A DNA stretch of 64,000 bases from a virus. Every line of letters starts with the position of its first letter. Position 1 is the first letter of the stretch. Shown piece by piece: positions 30,982-40,164 of the stretch. The stretch lies in the IMG/VR virus record IMGVR_UViG_3300014720_000021, positions 1 through 64,000 of that record. One strand, written 5' to 3'. A program made the translations under genes and the position numbers. A model generated the notes under the pieces. That model was given only the letters and a program-made list of their open reading frames with translations. It had not been told where the DNA came from and searched no databases.

Positions 30982-31224
30982 TCACATTAAATCATCGTTA
31001 TGTATTAAATCAACATTAGGTTTATTTTTGTCAAACCAATCTGAACAACCAATACAAATATACTCAGGTTTGGTGTTCCATAACCTACTTCTTTTACTTG
31101 GTTTAATCATATGACAATTATGTGTCTTATTATTTTTTTTTGCATATCCGATGAATCTATCGTTATTTTCGCTATGATTAGCCCATGGACATTCTTTACA
31201 CATTTCTCTGTTCATCTTTATCAT
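30982..31224 (-). CDS. Small Cys-rich zinc-binding protein
   Basis: 80 aa. CKECPWANHSENNDRF, HNCHM and ICIGC give three Cys/His clusters that suit a zinc site. The CxxCPW start resembles short phage proteins of unknown role. A second ATG at 31215 is also possible. Confidence 0.6.
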   Translation of the reverse strand: MIKMNREMCKECPWANHSENNDRFIGYAKKNNKTHNCHMIKPSKRSRLWNTKPEYICIGCSDWFDKNKPNVDLIHNDDLM

Positions 31225-31321
31225 TACCGATTATATGTTCCGCTATTCCATGTGAGAATATTGCTATGACAAAAATAATCACAGCAATTGTACCAGCACC
31301 TATTAATATATTAATCATCAT
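31196..31321 (-). CDS. 41-aa membrane miniprotein
   Basis: One hydrophobic helix (residues 3-26) and a charged tail (GNDKDEQRNV). It overlaps both neighbours (by 29 and 11 bases), in line with the dense operon. Confidence 0.55.
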   Translation of the reverse strand: MMINILIGAGTIAVIIFVIAIFSHGIAEHIIGNDKDEQRNV

Positions 31322-31466
31322 TAATATTATTCTTTAGGCGATTTTCAATGAATTTACGATACTCATCAATGGTTAGATATTGTTCATCACCATTATCAGC
31401 GCACAGAATTACCCCGATAATTTTTCCAGAATTATCTGTGATATTTTTTTTGACAGTATATCCCAT
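31311..31466 (-). CDS. 51-aa hypothetical protein, first gene of an operon
   Basis: Starts MGYTVKKNITDNSGKIIG. A minus-strand TATATTTG at 31501-31494 lies upstream, so the operon running left to about 27390 may begin here. Confidence 0.6.
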   Translation of the reverse strand: MGYTVKKNITDNSGKIIGVILCADNGDEQYLTIDEYRKFIENRLKNNINDD

Positions 31467-31493
31467 AACCGAATATTAATTTAGTTTATGGTA

Positions 31494-31501
31494 CAAATAT
31501 A
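31494..31501 (-). promoter_or_regulatory. Leftward host-type promoter (-7 box)
   Basis: TATATTTG on the minus strand followed by TACCATAAAC; start codon 28 bases downstream. It probably drives the small-gene operon from 31466 leftwards. Confidence 0.55.
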
Positions 31502-31529
31502 CTGATAATAAAATAAAAAAACAAAGATT

Positions 31530-34013
31530 TTAAAGAAATTTTCTTAATTTAAGACGGATTCGATTTTTTGATTCAAATAATTTATAGTTTGTGAAATATG
31601 TTGGTATATCAGCAATTTTAATGAATCCTTCGTATTCTTTATTTCGCTTTTTATCGTACATGGATACATAAACACTACCATCCATCTTGAATCTTTGTCG
31701 GTCAAAAATAATTTCAACCAAATCATTTTCAATCTTTGTTGCCATTTCTGGTTGTTTAAGACCCTTCAATGTGTTGCGCAATGACATTATTATTTCTTCC
31801 TTGCTCTGTTTGTTGGTATCGTCTTCATTATAATCCATCTCATCATCCTCAATCAAATCATCAGCTTGGTCTTTAATGAAATTAACTATACTTTGGTTAT
31901 CTGGTGCCATATCATTGTCATCAACCATTTCCCATATTTCATCTGAGTACTTTGGTACGTCATCATATATCTCCAAGAAGTCTTCTAAGACATAATCTAA
32001 ATCGGTCGTGAAATCACCATCTTCGTCTGCACTGAATATACTAGCACCACCATTGATTATAAATGCGTTAACATTCATTGATATATCTAAAGTGTCTCTA
32101 CGATAGTTTGCATACTCAAGTGTAATTCTATTATTTACCTTATTACATATCTCACCCCACTTTTCATTTTTAGCTTCATAGCTGGCCTCGTTCATTTCCT
32201 CACTGATATGATTTAAAATGTCATCTTTAAGGCCCTTAGCTTCAAATGCTTCATCGAGTGCTTTCACTTCGGGTTTTATACCATAACTCTCAATTGTTTC
32301 CCTGAATTCTGAGTCACCCAAAGCGCTTTCCAAATAATTTTCATAGTCCTCTTCTAATCTATCTGAATCACCATCATAAATATCATAATAATAGTCATCC
32401 CATCTTGAATCATTGAAACGCATTAGGAAATTTGATGTTTCATCACTAATAGCTGATTTTGGAACATCGTTAATATTAATCATATCACCAGTAAAATCAA
32501 TATCAATATCTTCTGGTACCAATTGATTTAATCTATCAATTGCTTCTGAATTATTATCCGAAGCTGACATGATTAATTTATTTATTTCTTTTTGTTCTTC
32601 AGTAAAAACGTTATGAACACCATAACGTTCCAAAAACTCAACTTTATCAACCCCATTTTCAACTAAAAACCCTTTAAGTAGTCCCTTATCCATTCTTTGA
32701 ACGTATTGACTTATCTCACCATCATCCAAAGTCGATAATTCGGTATAGCTTAACTTGAACCTACGTCTACCCCAATTACTGGTTGCATCCATAAACTGTT
32801 TATATTTATCCATAATGGATTTTTTATAAACTTCCATTAATTCATCGTTATTTTGAATCATTTCAAACTCTCGTTCCGTTAATGATTTACCGTTTTCTAA
32901 TTTAAGGCGTATTACACGTCTAAGTTGTTTATCGTTCAATAAATCTGTTTGATTTGCACCGCGACCAATAAAATAGCCAGCTTCAATCAAACTTTCTTTA
33001 ACTGAATCACTTAATGATTCAACTTGGGAGTTTGAAATTGTGTGATTATTAGCAACATAATCACGTATAAAATCTTCTGGTGTTACGTTTGATTCATTGA
33101 CGACCAAATCTCTGGTCATGTCCTCAATATACCGTTGAAGGTTATCATTATTATATTGGCGTTTTAATAGGCTGGCATAATTACGCTCTTCATTTGTTAT
33201 TTCCCTATATGGGAAATATTTTTCTTTACCCTTAAGGTTTGGAATGGCTTCTTCAACGTTAGACCATTGCATTGCCAGTTGTGGTCCACCATGACGTTCA
33301 CCACTATTACTTCTGTCAGCAATTGCATACCCTCTGGAACCATAATTCATTATAACCAACTTATGTTCGTCACCTTCAACGTTTTTTTGTAATACATGGT
33401 ATGGTGTTGCACCATAGTTCAAACGATATGTATTATAATAATTCAATTCTGGTTTACCGATACACCAAGATTCACCAGAACCATATTTAACACATTTTGC
33501 TTTTGTTTTTGAATCTAATATCAGAATATCATCATCTTCATATACGATATCTGCTTCATCAGGTTCATATATACCAGCTTTTGTGGATATAGTTCCAGAT
33601 TCCAACCATTTTTTATTATTTACCAAATCGACCAAACCACTCTCAATCTTTTTCATTGAGAACCGTTTAGCGTTATCACCCAAATTTCTAACATTAGCAA
33701 TATAAGCATCCAAATAACGTTTGGCATTCTGCCTATTTTCGGCAAAGGCTTTGGTTTTAATCATTTTATCTAAGGTACCTTCATACCATTTCTTGAATAC
33801 ACTATCCAACTGCTCCTTACTTTTTAGTTGTTGGATATTACCAAAATAGTCTCTAAATAATCCAGCAATGGCCAATTTATTTAACGTGTCCTCACTTTTA
33901 TCACCAATTCTGTTAGTTGTGGCATCAATTACTTGCCTACCATATAATTTGTCCTCTTCCAATGGCAACATCTTGCCGTCCAGATTTTCAAAAATATTAC
34001 TTAATTTTAACAT
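31530..34013 (-). CDS. Large WC-domain protein
   Basis: 827 aa. Residues about 150-240 hold a domain shared with the proteins at 38261 and 55739: DDILILDSKTKAKCVKYGSG, then Trp183-Cys184 in ESWCIG, then TPYHVL, KLVIMNYGSRGYAIADRSN. The order (WC box, aromatic strand, charged loop, D/N ending) vaguely recalls PcfJ-type proteins. The rest is helical and acidic. It could be an internal virion protein or an effector. No late promoter is obvious; the upstream gene is only 11 bases away. Confidence 0.6.
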   Translation of the reverse strand: MLKLSNIFENLDGKMLPLEEDKLYGRQVIDATTNRIGDKSEDTLNKLAIAGLFRDYFGNIQQLKSKEQLDSVFKKWYEGTLDKMIKTKAFAENRQNAKRYLDAYIANVRNLGDNAKRFSMKKIESGLVDLVNNKKWLESGTISTKAGIYEPDEADIVYEDDDILILDSKTKAKCVKYGSGESWCIGKPELNYYNTYRLNYGATPYHVLQKNVEGDEHKLVIMNYGSRGYAIADRSNSGERHGGPQLAMQWSNVEEAIPNLKGKEKYFPYREITNEERNYASLLKRQYNNDNLQRYIEDMTRDLVVNESNVTPEDFIRDYVANNHTISNSQVESLSDSVKESLIEAGYFIGRGANQTDLLNDKQLRRVIRLKLENGKSLTEREFEMIQNNDELMEVYKKSIMDKYKQFMDATSNWGRRRFKLSYTELSTLDDGEISQYVQRMDKGLLKGFLVENGVDKVEFLERYGVHNVFTEEQKEINKLIMSASDNNSEAIDRLNQLVPEDIDIDFTGDMININDVPKSAISDETSNFLMRFNDSRWDDYYYDIYDGDSDRLEEDYENYLESALGDSEFRETIESYGIKPEVKALDEAFEAKGLKDDILNHISEEMNEASYEAKNEKWGEICNKVNNRITLEYANYRRDTLDISMNVNAFIINGGASIFSADEDGDFTTDLDYVLEDFLEIYDDVPKYSDEIWEMVDDNDMAPDNQSIVNFIKDQADDLIEDDEMDYNEDDTNKQSKEEIIMSLRNTLKGLKQPEMATKIENDLVEIIFDRQRFKMDGSVYVSMYDKKRNKEYEGFIKIADIPTYFTNYKLFESKNRIRLKLRKFL

Positions 34014-34024
34014 AATGAATTATA

Positions 34025-34597
34025 TTATTTAAATAAACCATACGGTATGACCGTTGGTCTAACTTTACTATCTGATTTAATTTCTTCACCACCACTTCTT
34101 TGTCTTGATTTCCATTCTTTAAGGAATTCGATTAAACTAACAAGTAAATCCTTATCAACTTTACCATCAACTCGATTACCTTTATCGGCAAAGACCCAGT
34201 TCATTGCATTCTCAACATTTTTAATCCTATCACCATAATTCAAACTGTCAACTTCATTGTTCAAATTTAAAACCAAGCTATCATCAATTAGTTTTAAAGC
34301 ATTATCAAAATCAACATTACTTAAGTCTTTAATCGGTCTATCCAAACGCAAATGTTTTCTTAAAAAACGTATACCGTCATTGGTTATATCACCGAATTCG
34401 TGTTGTGATGCCACTTTAGGCGTTGGCTCCTTTTCCTTACCACTTTTTTCGGCACCAAAAGACGGTGATGACATAAGTGAACCCAACATGGCACCACCAA
34501 TCATACCCTTCTTCAAAGCTGAACCGAAATCCTCATCAATAATTTCACCTTCGGTTATTAACTTATTCCTTAGTTTGTATTTTATAGATTCACTCAT
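34025..34597 (-). CDS. Hypothetical protein, possible processed virion protein
   Basis: 190 aa from ATG 34597; a longer frame upstream is antisense to the 34689 gene and was rejected. The basic N-terminus KYKLRNKLITEG carries an I-T-E-G site like T4 prohead protease targets, followed by a hydrophobic Gly/Met-rich stretch (GMIGGAMLGSLMSS). Late-type element ATATTTATTAT upstream (minus strand, about 34622-34612). Confidence 0.6.
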   Translation of the reverse strand: MSESIKYKLRNKLITEGEIIDEDFGSALKKGMIGGAMLGSLMSSPSFGAEKSGKEKEPTPKVASQHEFGDITNDGIRFLRKHLRLDRPIKDLSNVDFDNALKLIDDSLVLNLNNEVDSLNYGDRIKNVENAMNWVFADKGNRVDGKVDKDLLVSLIEFLKEWKSRQRSGGEEIKSDSKVRPTVIPYGLFK

Positions 34598-34607
34598 TAA
34601 ATAGTCA

Positions 34608-34670
34608 TTTATAATAAATATGCCCTCATAATAACTAATGTTGATTAACTGTAATTTAAACATATTTATA
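34608..34670. promoter_or_regulatory. Divergent pair of candidate late promoters
   Basis: Minus strand ATATTTATTATAA (34622-34608 region) serves the 34597 gene; plus strand ATATTTATA (34662-34670) serves the 34689 gene. They share the element seen before terminase and other right-half genes. Confidence 0.5.
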
Positions 34671-34688
34671 GTTAAATAAATTGAAGTA

Positions 34689-35732
34689 ATGATACGAAAA
34701 TTATTAAAAGAAAATTTAACACGGAAATTATATGAAAACACTTTGAGCGAAAACGTTGAAACTTCGGCAAGGGGTTTGGTTAATATTTTCGAGACGTTTA
34801 ATAAACTATCTGGAAATCTAAAAGAGGATATTGAATATATAACAAATTTTAACCAACTGCTTAAAGAGGATAGTGAGTTTGACCCCTTTTCACATTTACA
34901 ACAAACTGGTAAGATAAATACCGAAGAAGATTGTGTGTTAACAATATCTGAACCCAATTCAAAATTAGGGCAAATAAATGCGCCATCACTGTCATTACCA
35001 GCTGGTTACACATGCCCATTTGCTGATATATGTAAAAGTTTTGCACATCCAACTGGTGGTAAATTCAAATCGAATCAAAAATCAATTAAGGATGTTGGAG
35101 ATATCAGATGTTATGCTGCCAGTGCTGAAATGACCTATCCAAATGTAAGAAACCTCAGATGGCGAAACTTTGACCTTATAAAAGACACTTATAAATCAAA
35201 CGGGGTTAATGGTATAACAAATCTTTTATTGAAATCAATAAACCATTATGAAACCAAAAAGGGTAAAATAACTGTATTTCGAATTCACGATTCGGGTGAT
35301 TTCTTTGAACAATATTATCTGGATGCTTGGATTGAGACTGCAAAGCAACGACCCGATATTCTTTTCTATGCTTATACAAAGTCATTACCGTTTTGGAAAG
35401 AGAGGAAATCTGAAATACCTAAAAATCTTAGGTTAATAGCCTCAGAGGGTGGTAAAGCTGATGAGTTAATTGATAAGGAAGGTTTCAGAAAAGCTGTTAT
35501 AGTTAAAGATACTGGTGAAGCTATACGAAAAAAGCTTAATGTTGATGTAAATGATTTCTTGGCCGCATTCGGAGATAAAGATTTCGCATTATTATTACAT
35601 GGTGTACAATCAAAAGAAAGTGGAGCAACATCACACGCTAAACAAAATAGTAAAATAATAAAAGACGCAGCAAAATCAATGAGAGTCAATCCAAATGAAA
35701 TTGTACGACTTTTGAAGTTATATACTAACTAA
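34689..35732 (+). CDS. GP88-like protein
   Basis: 347 aa. Residues 90-215 match the gene product 88 family pattern: NSKLG, SLPAGYTCPFADICKSF (Cys109, Cys115), RCYAA (Cys141), then FRIHDSGDFFEQYYLDAWIE and ILFYAYTKS. The conserved Cys and the FRxHxSGD motif suggest a metal or Fe-S enzyme; activity unknown. The N-terminus (MIRKLLKENL) is helical and basic, as in neighbouring candidates for capsid targeting. Late-type promoter at 34662. Confidence 0.75.
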   Translation: MIRKLLKENLTRKLYENTLSENVETSARGLVNIFETFNKLSGNLKEDIEYITNFNQLLKEDSEFDPFSHLQQTGKINTEEDCVLTISEPNSKLGQINAPSLSLPAGYTCPFADICKSFAHPTGGKFKSNQKSIKDVGDIRCYAASAEMTYPNVRNLRWRNFDLIKDTYKSNGVNGITNLLLKSINHYETKKGKITVFRIHDSGDFFEQYYLDAWIETAKQRPDILFYAYTKSLPFWKERKSEIPKNLRLIASEGGKADELIDKEGFRKAVIVKDTGEAIRKKLNVDVNDFLAAFGDKDFALLLHGVQSKESGATSHAKQNSKIIKDAAKSMRVNPNEIVRLLKLYTN

Positions 35733-35733
35733 A

Positions 35734-36318
35734 ATGTCAAATATTCGAATAAAGCTTAGAGAGCAATTAATCAATGAACAGGTCAAACAGCTTTTCAAGG
35801 AAGCAAACGATGACCTAACACAATGTGATTGTTGCAAATATTTCGATATGGACATGGAAAGGTTTGGTGGTTTTGAGCATCCGATTTACTATGCTCTTAA
35901 CAAATCCGAAATCCATGAACTTAAACTAATATCACCAGAAAATTATCTTAAGACGGTTGCGGATAACTTTAAAATGCACTACCATGAAATGTTTAATTAT
36001 ATAAACCAAGAATTGGTGGATAAATACGCCAATGACATGAAGAAAGGTGATAAATTCCCATTACCTTACTACACGGTGAATAATAGGCAACAAGAAGGTA
36101 GACATAGAGCGTTAGCACTCAAAAAATTAGGTTGTGAATATATGCCAGTTGTTACTGTTACAGAACTAACAGATAAAGAAAAAGAAAATTTCGCAAACAA
36201 ATATAAAGATATGTCGACAAATGAACTTAACCAAGCGTTTGTGGATTTAGGTTATAAGGGGGTGTCTGGACTCGATATAAGAGAACTTAAAAACTACGTT
36301 CGATACAAAGAATTTTAA
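35734..36318 (+). CDS. ParB-fold protein with Cys pair
   Basis: 194 aa. A small Cys motif (CDCCKYF) near residue 32 precedes a ParB-like box QEGRHRALALKKLGCEYMPV. The N-terminus NIRIKLREQLINEQ resembles the helical leaders of nearby genes. It starts one base after the GP88-like gene, so it is co-transcribed. Confidence 0.65.
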   Translation: MSNIRIKLREQLINEQVKQLFKEANDDLTQCDCCKYFDMDMERFGGFEHPIYYALNKSEIHELKLISPENYLKTVADNFKMHYHEMFNYINQELVDKYANDMKKGDKFPLPYYTVNNRQQEGRHRALALKKLGCEYMPVVTVTELTDKEKENFANKYKDMSTNELNQAFVDLGYKGVSGLDIRELKNYVRYKEF

Positions 36319-36352
36319 TTAGTGAATATATATTTATTAAAAAACAAAGATA

Positions 36353-36574
36353 ATGAAAAGAGTTAAACTGACAGAATCTCAGCTTGAGATGTTAAAATCA
36401 ATCGATGGTAATGACGCTAAGCGTTTGGCTGATAAGATAAATGATGCTATTATTAGTATTGATGAGTCTATGAGCTATAAGGATTTTGCTAATGCTGTTG
36501 CCATTGTATTGAAAGGACAATACGGTAAGCATAATTTTGAGGGGTTTTTAGCTCAACTTCAATCTAAGCTTTGA
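36353..36574 (+). CDS. Small helical protein
   Basis: 73 aa, begins MKRVKLTESQLEML. Late-type element ATATTTATTAA at 36330-36340. The end overlaps the convergent gene at 36559. Confidence 0.6.
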   Translation: MKRVKLTESQLEMLKSIDGNDAKRLADKINDAIISIDESMSYKDFANAVAIVLKGQYGKHNFEGFLAQLQSKL

Positions 36575-36789
36575 TTAATCATATCTTTATCAATGCCTAA
36601 AATTCTGGACATTTGTTCAGTGATTTCTGATTTAATTAAAAATTTATTTTCTTTGGTGAGTTGTTGTGGTGATAAGTTATCCATCAAGATTGTTTTTGAA
36701 AAGCGTTTACCCTCTCTCAATTTCATTCTTTTTATCGAATAGGTTTCTCTGTAATATTGCCTAATTATGTCAACTAAGTTATCGTCCAT
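36559..36789 (-). CDS. Small basic protein
   Basis: 76 aa from ATG 36789 (longer starts would cross the 36826 promoter). Basic middle (YSIKRMKLREGKRFSK). No domain recognised. Confidence 0.5.
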   Translation of the reverse strand: MDDNLVDIIRQYYRETYSIKRMKLREGKRFSKTILMDNLSPQQLTKENKFLIKSEITEQMSRILGIDKDMINQSLD

Positions 36790-36825
36790 ATTGTTAAATA
36801 TCTGAATTATTGATATATTTGTCAT

Positions 36826-37152
36826 ATGGATAATGTGATTGATTCCCATATTACAATTGTATTACTTGAACTATTGGTTCATTATTATGATAGTTATGGC
36901 AAAAAGGTTGGTAGTTTTGATAGTTATTGTGGTTATATTACAAATTATTTAAATGGTAATGTTAGCACTTTACCAAATGTACAAAGACATACTTTTGACT
37001 ATTTGGTTGGTCAAGTTGAGCGGCAATATGGTTTACCAACTGATATCGCTATTGAATTGGTTATTGATTTGTTTATCAATTGTTATTGGAAAAATATTTA
37101 TTCTTATCAACATGAGATGAATCGGTTTTTGTATAATTCAGATATTTACTGA
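36826..37152 (+). CDS. Hypothetical protein, leaderless
   Basis: 108 aa, no recognised domain. TATATTTG (36814-36821) ends four bases before the ATG. Confidence 0.6.
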   Translation: MDNVIDSHITIVLLELLVHYYDSYGKKVGSFDSYCGYITNYLNGNVSTLPNVQRHTFDYLVGQVERQYGLPTDIAIELVIDLFINCYWKNIYSYQHEMNRFLYNSDIY

Positions 37153-37153
37153 T

Positions 37154-37498
37154 ATGAAGAGAAAATTAATAATAACAGAGGGTCAAATGCGGTCATTGGT
37201 AAAACATTTGAACGAATCGGATGTTTATACTGAAACCGTTAAACGAATCGTTGATGACCTTAATCTGAATTATGAGCCAGCTGTTGTTACAGAAAGACGT
37301 GGTGGTGAATATCATGAATTACCAGCATTTAAGATAAAAGCTGATAATACCTTAACTAATGGTGAATATCTTTTACATTATTTGAAAAGAAAGCATGAGG
37401 GTGTTGGTAAGAAATTTTTAGCTCAATTGATTAGGGATTGGGTTGATGGTAAGATTGAAAACTATCGTTTATCTAGTAATGTTGGTATGCGAGAGTAG
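37154..37498 (+). CDS. Hypothetical protein
   Basis: 114 aa, basic; N-terminus MKRKLIITEGQM with an I-T-E-G site. It follows the upstream gene by one base. No domain recognised. Confidence 0.6.
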   Translation: MKRKLIITEGQMRSLVKHLNESDVYTETVKRIVDDLNLNYEPAVVTERRGGEYHELPAFKIKADNTLTNGEYLLHYLKRKHEGVGKKFLAQLIRDWVDGKIENYRLSSNVGMRE

Positions 37499-37507
37499 AT
37501 AAATGCT

Positions 37508-37822
37508 ATGAAGGCGAAGATACGGGAGATATTGAAGGATACGTATGGTGATTTTTCTACTGTACTGGAAGTTCAATATGAGAACGTAATGTTACAAAAA
37601 TTATCTAGTAAGAATAGGAACCGAGTAAGGGAGTGGTTAACTTACAATCAAGTAATTTTGGAATTACGTGATAATTTAAAAAATTCGTTAAAAACCAAAG
37701 AATTACAGTATCGGTTAACGGATGGTGAAAACCCAAATATTGCTTGTTTGGACGTTATGGGAGAATTAAAAAATGAATCACCAGAATTAACTAGATTATA
37801 CGAAAAAATTATGAATTTTTAG
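37508..37822 (+). CDS. TDGENPN-family protein 1
   Basis: 104 aa. The segment LQYRLTDGENPNIACLDVMG is shared with the next protein (IKYRITDGENPNEIFLNIFA), so the two are paralogues. From memory the motif also occurs in other phages; role unknown. Confidence 0.6.
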   Translation: MKAKIREILKDTYGDFSTVLEVQYENVMLQKLSSKNRNRVREWLTYNQVILELRDNLKNSLKTKELQYRLTDGENPNIACLDVMGELKNESPELTRLYEKIMNF

Positions 37823-37886
37823 TGTCGTTACGTGTTGTATTTTGATATTTATAATCAAATAACAATGTTAGAAAACACCATTAAAA

Positions 37887-38219
37887 ATGAGCATAAAAGA
37901 CTTCATAACTGGTAATGGTTTCTCAAGTAAGAATCGGTTAGATTCTGATTATAAAAACTTTATTTTGAATACCATAAATAATTGTGATGATACCCATGTT
38001 GAACGCTGGGAAATCTATAATGATATCGTTGACGAACTTGTAAAATTAGGTTACAATTCAGAGTTTGAGGAGATAAAATATCGAATAACGGATGGTGAAA
38101 ACCCGAATGAGATTTTTCTGAATATTTTCGCTCGTATTGAATTAAGCCCAATTTTGATATTTTACTCTAAGCAATTGGAAGATTATCTTGAAACTGATAA
38201 GTATTCAAAATTTTTCTAA
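37887..38219 (+). CDS. TDGENPN-family protein 2
   Basis: 110 aa, paralogue of the 37508 product through the YRxTDGENPN segment. A late-type element ATATTTATAAT lies at 37845-37855. Confidence 0.6.
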   Translation: MSIKDFITGNGFSSKNRLDSDYKNFILNTINNCDDTHVERWEIYNDIVDELVKLGYNSEFEEIKYRITDGENPNEIFLNIFARIELSPILIFYSKQLEDYLETDKYSKFF

Positions 38220-38260
38220 CTTCACTTGTCGTTAAGTTTGTAATTTAATATATTTGCCAT

Positions 38261-39697
38261 ATGGCTAAAAAAACATATGATATAACTAAGCGTCTTAAAT
38301 ATTTGGCTGAAAAGTTCGATATTTTTGACCAAGAGGTTGAGTATGATGACGAGTTGATATTATTTGCTGAAGATGGTTATGAATATACCAGCGATATTAA
38401 AGACCCATTGACTGAAACTGTAATAGCCGTATATTCTGATAAAGAAATCAAGGACGGTCGGTTTAAACGAAAGATATCAATATCCTTGTTTGTTTTCAGT
38501 AGTATGATTTCTGCTGACCCAACAGAAAACAAGATTTTTCTTCAGTGGATGTTAACCGTATACTATAATCTAATTAAATCTGATGATATTGAGGGTGCTA
38601 TAAGATTTGCTTGTGAGGATTTACCAAAAGCAAAGGAGTATTTAGAGTTATTTGAGGCTAATAAGAGAAAATCTAAGTTCAAACAATTCTGTGAGAACAA
38701 TTATAATTTAAAGAATATTTCTGATTATTCAGATATTAATTCATATAGTTCATTATCGTTATTATTTGATGCTGTTGACCCATTCATAGATAAGGATGTT
38801 TCTGGTATGAAATCCATGATAATGAGATTTGTAAACATTAATGAAGCTGAATTAGTGTTCAAAAATAGAAATTATATTGTGTATGTTCCAAAAACCAGAA
38901 ATGCTTCAGTAATCTTTGAGCGTTTTACTTCATGGTGTACTTCTGTTGCTGGTAATGGTATGTTCACGTCATATACGAATAAATTAAGACCTAACGGTGA
39001 TAAGTCAAAGCTATATGTCATAATTCCAGACGAATTCTTAAAGGGTAATTCTAATGAAATCTTTCAAATACACTTTGAAAGTGGTCAATTCATGAATAAA
39101 GGTAACAGTACTGTCTCTGGTATGGGTGTTCTGGCTAGTGATAAAGAATTATATGGTTTCTTTGAAAATGAACTAATTTCAATATTGGAAATGGTACCAA
39201 ATTTAACCACGACAAATACCTATTTTAAATGGGTTAGCCGTTTCAATATGGGTTATTTCTTATTAAGATTAATCAATTCTGATATAATTTCATTACGTTT
39301 AGTTGATAAAAATCTAACAAAGGTCACATCAGAAATAAATAAGTTTAGAGATTTGAAACATATGGCATTGGTTAACTGTAACATCAACTCATTTGAAACA
39401 AACATATCCAATCTCAAAAATTTGGAAATAATCAGTTTAAATGAAAATCCGATAACTAAACTACCTGAAGGTTTAGAGAATCTCAAAAAATTAAGATTAT
39501 TATGTTTAAATAAAACAAAAATTGTTACAATACCTGAAGAAATAAAATATTTGGATACGTCTTATGGTGGTTCACTATCATTTGTGTCAATAGATGATAA
39601 TCAGGAATTATATAAGCAGTTATCTTATTATTTACCTAACAGCAAAATAATTATAAATAAACAAACAATTAAGCTTGAAAAAATTCAAATTAGTTAA
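38261..39697 (+). CDS. WC-domain protein with leucine-rich repeats, leaderless
   Basis: 478 aa. The central WC domain has YIVYVPKTRNA, Trp225-Cys226 in FTSWCTS, KLYVII and FQIHFESGQFM. The C-terminal 120 residues are leucine-rich repeats (LKHMALVNCNI, LEIISLNENPI, LRLLCLNKTKI). The fusion suggests that the LRR selects a partner for the WC domain. TATATTTG (38249-38256) lies four bases before the ATG. Confidence 0.65.
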   Translation: MAKKTYDITKRLKYLAEKFDIFDQEVEYDDELILFAEDGYEYTSDIKDPLTETVIAVYSDKEIKDGRFKRKISISLFVFSSMISADPTENKIFLQWMLTVYYNLIKSDDIEGAIRFACEDLPKAKEYLELFEANKRKSKFKQFCENNYNLKNISDYSDINSYSSLSLLFDAVDPFIDKDVSGMKSMIMRFVNINEAELVFKNRNYIVYVPKTRNASVIFERFTSWCTSVAGNGMFTSYTNKLRPNGDKSKLYVIIPDEFLKGNSNEIFQIHFESGQFMNKGNSTVSGMGVLASDKELYGFFENELISILEMVPNLTTTNTYFKWVSRFNMGYFLLRLINSDIISLRLVDKNLTKVTSEINKFRDLKHMALVNCNINSFETNISNLKNLEIISLNENPITKLPEGLENLKKLRLLCLNKTKIVTIPEEIKYLDTSYGGSLSFVSIDDNQELYKQLSYYLPNSKIIINKQTIKLEKIQIS

Positions 39698-39827
39698 TAA
39701 TAGTGGAGAGGTCGTTAATGTTGTTAACGCCTATGATTATGAAGACGCCATTGAATATTTTGCGAAGGTCAAAGACCTTAATATAATATATTTACTAAAA
39801 ATTTTCAAGGTTATTGAAAATAAATAA
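39675..39827 (+). CDS. Small protein with TTG start
   Basis: 50 aa (KKFKLVNNSGEVVNVV, AYDYEDAIEYFAKV), starting at TTG inside the end of the upstream gene. The pattern is familiar from short phage proteins. No ATG is available, so the start is inferred. Confidence 0.55.
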   Translation: MKKFKLVNNSGEVVNVVNAYDYEDAIEYFAKVKDLNIIYLLKIFKVIENK

Positions 39828-39846
39828 GACTTTTATATTTTTTAGC

Positions 39847-39857
39847 ATATTTATTAT
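39847..39857 (+). promoter_or_regulatory. Candidate late promoter
   Basis: ATATTTATTAT, 36 bases upstream of the 39894 start codon. Confidence 0.5.
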
Positions 39858-39893
39858 TGAAGAATAATATCTTAAGCTTAAAAAATATTAAAA

Positions 39894-40073
39894 ATGCCAA
39901 AAGTAGTAAGAATCTCAGAAGAAAAATTGGTTGATATGATTGACAAAATCGTAGCCGAAGAAGTTGAAAACAGAAAAGTTGAATGGCTTAATGAGCAGAA
40001 AAAGGCCAACAATAGCTTAGTTGAAAACAGGTTGGCTAAGTTAGAGGCTAAAATCAACAAACTTTCTAAATAA
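39894..40073 (+). CDS. 59-aa coiled-coil protein
   Basis: Starts MPKVVRISEEKLVDM and is helical and charged throughout. It stands alone between a candidate late promoter (39847) and a terminator (40095-40124), so it may be made in quantity late in infection. It could be a small scaffold or capsid component; unproven. Confidence 0.65.
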   Translation: MPKVVRISEEKLVDMIDKIVAEEVENRKVEWLNEQKKANNSLVENRLAKLEAKINKLSK

Positions 40074-40094
40074 GTTTAACAAATTATAAGAATT

Positions 40095-40124
40095 AAAGCT
40101 GAAGCAAACGCTTCGGCTTTTTCT
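40095..40124 (+). terminator. Intrinsic terminator
   Basis: AAAGCTGAAGC (40095-40105) pairs with GCTTCGGCTTT (40110-40120), followed by T's. Confidence 0.8.
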
Positions 40125-40164
40125 GTTTGTTTACATTTTTAGTTTTAAATTTAGATTGATTCTA

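Noticed and set aside
34598-34957. Extension of the 34597 gene to 310 codons
   Set aside because: The extra part is antisense to the 34689 gene and crosses the divergent late promoters.
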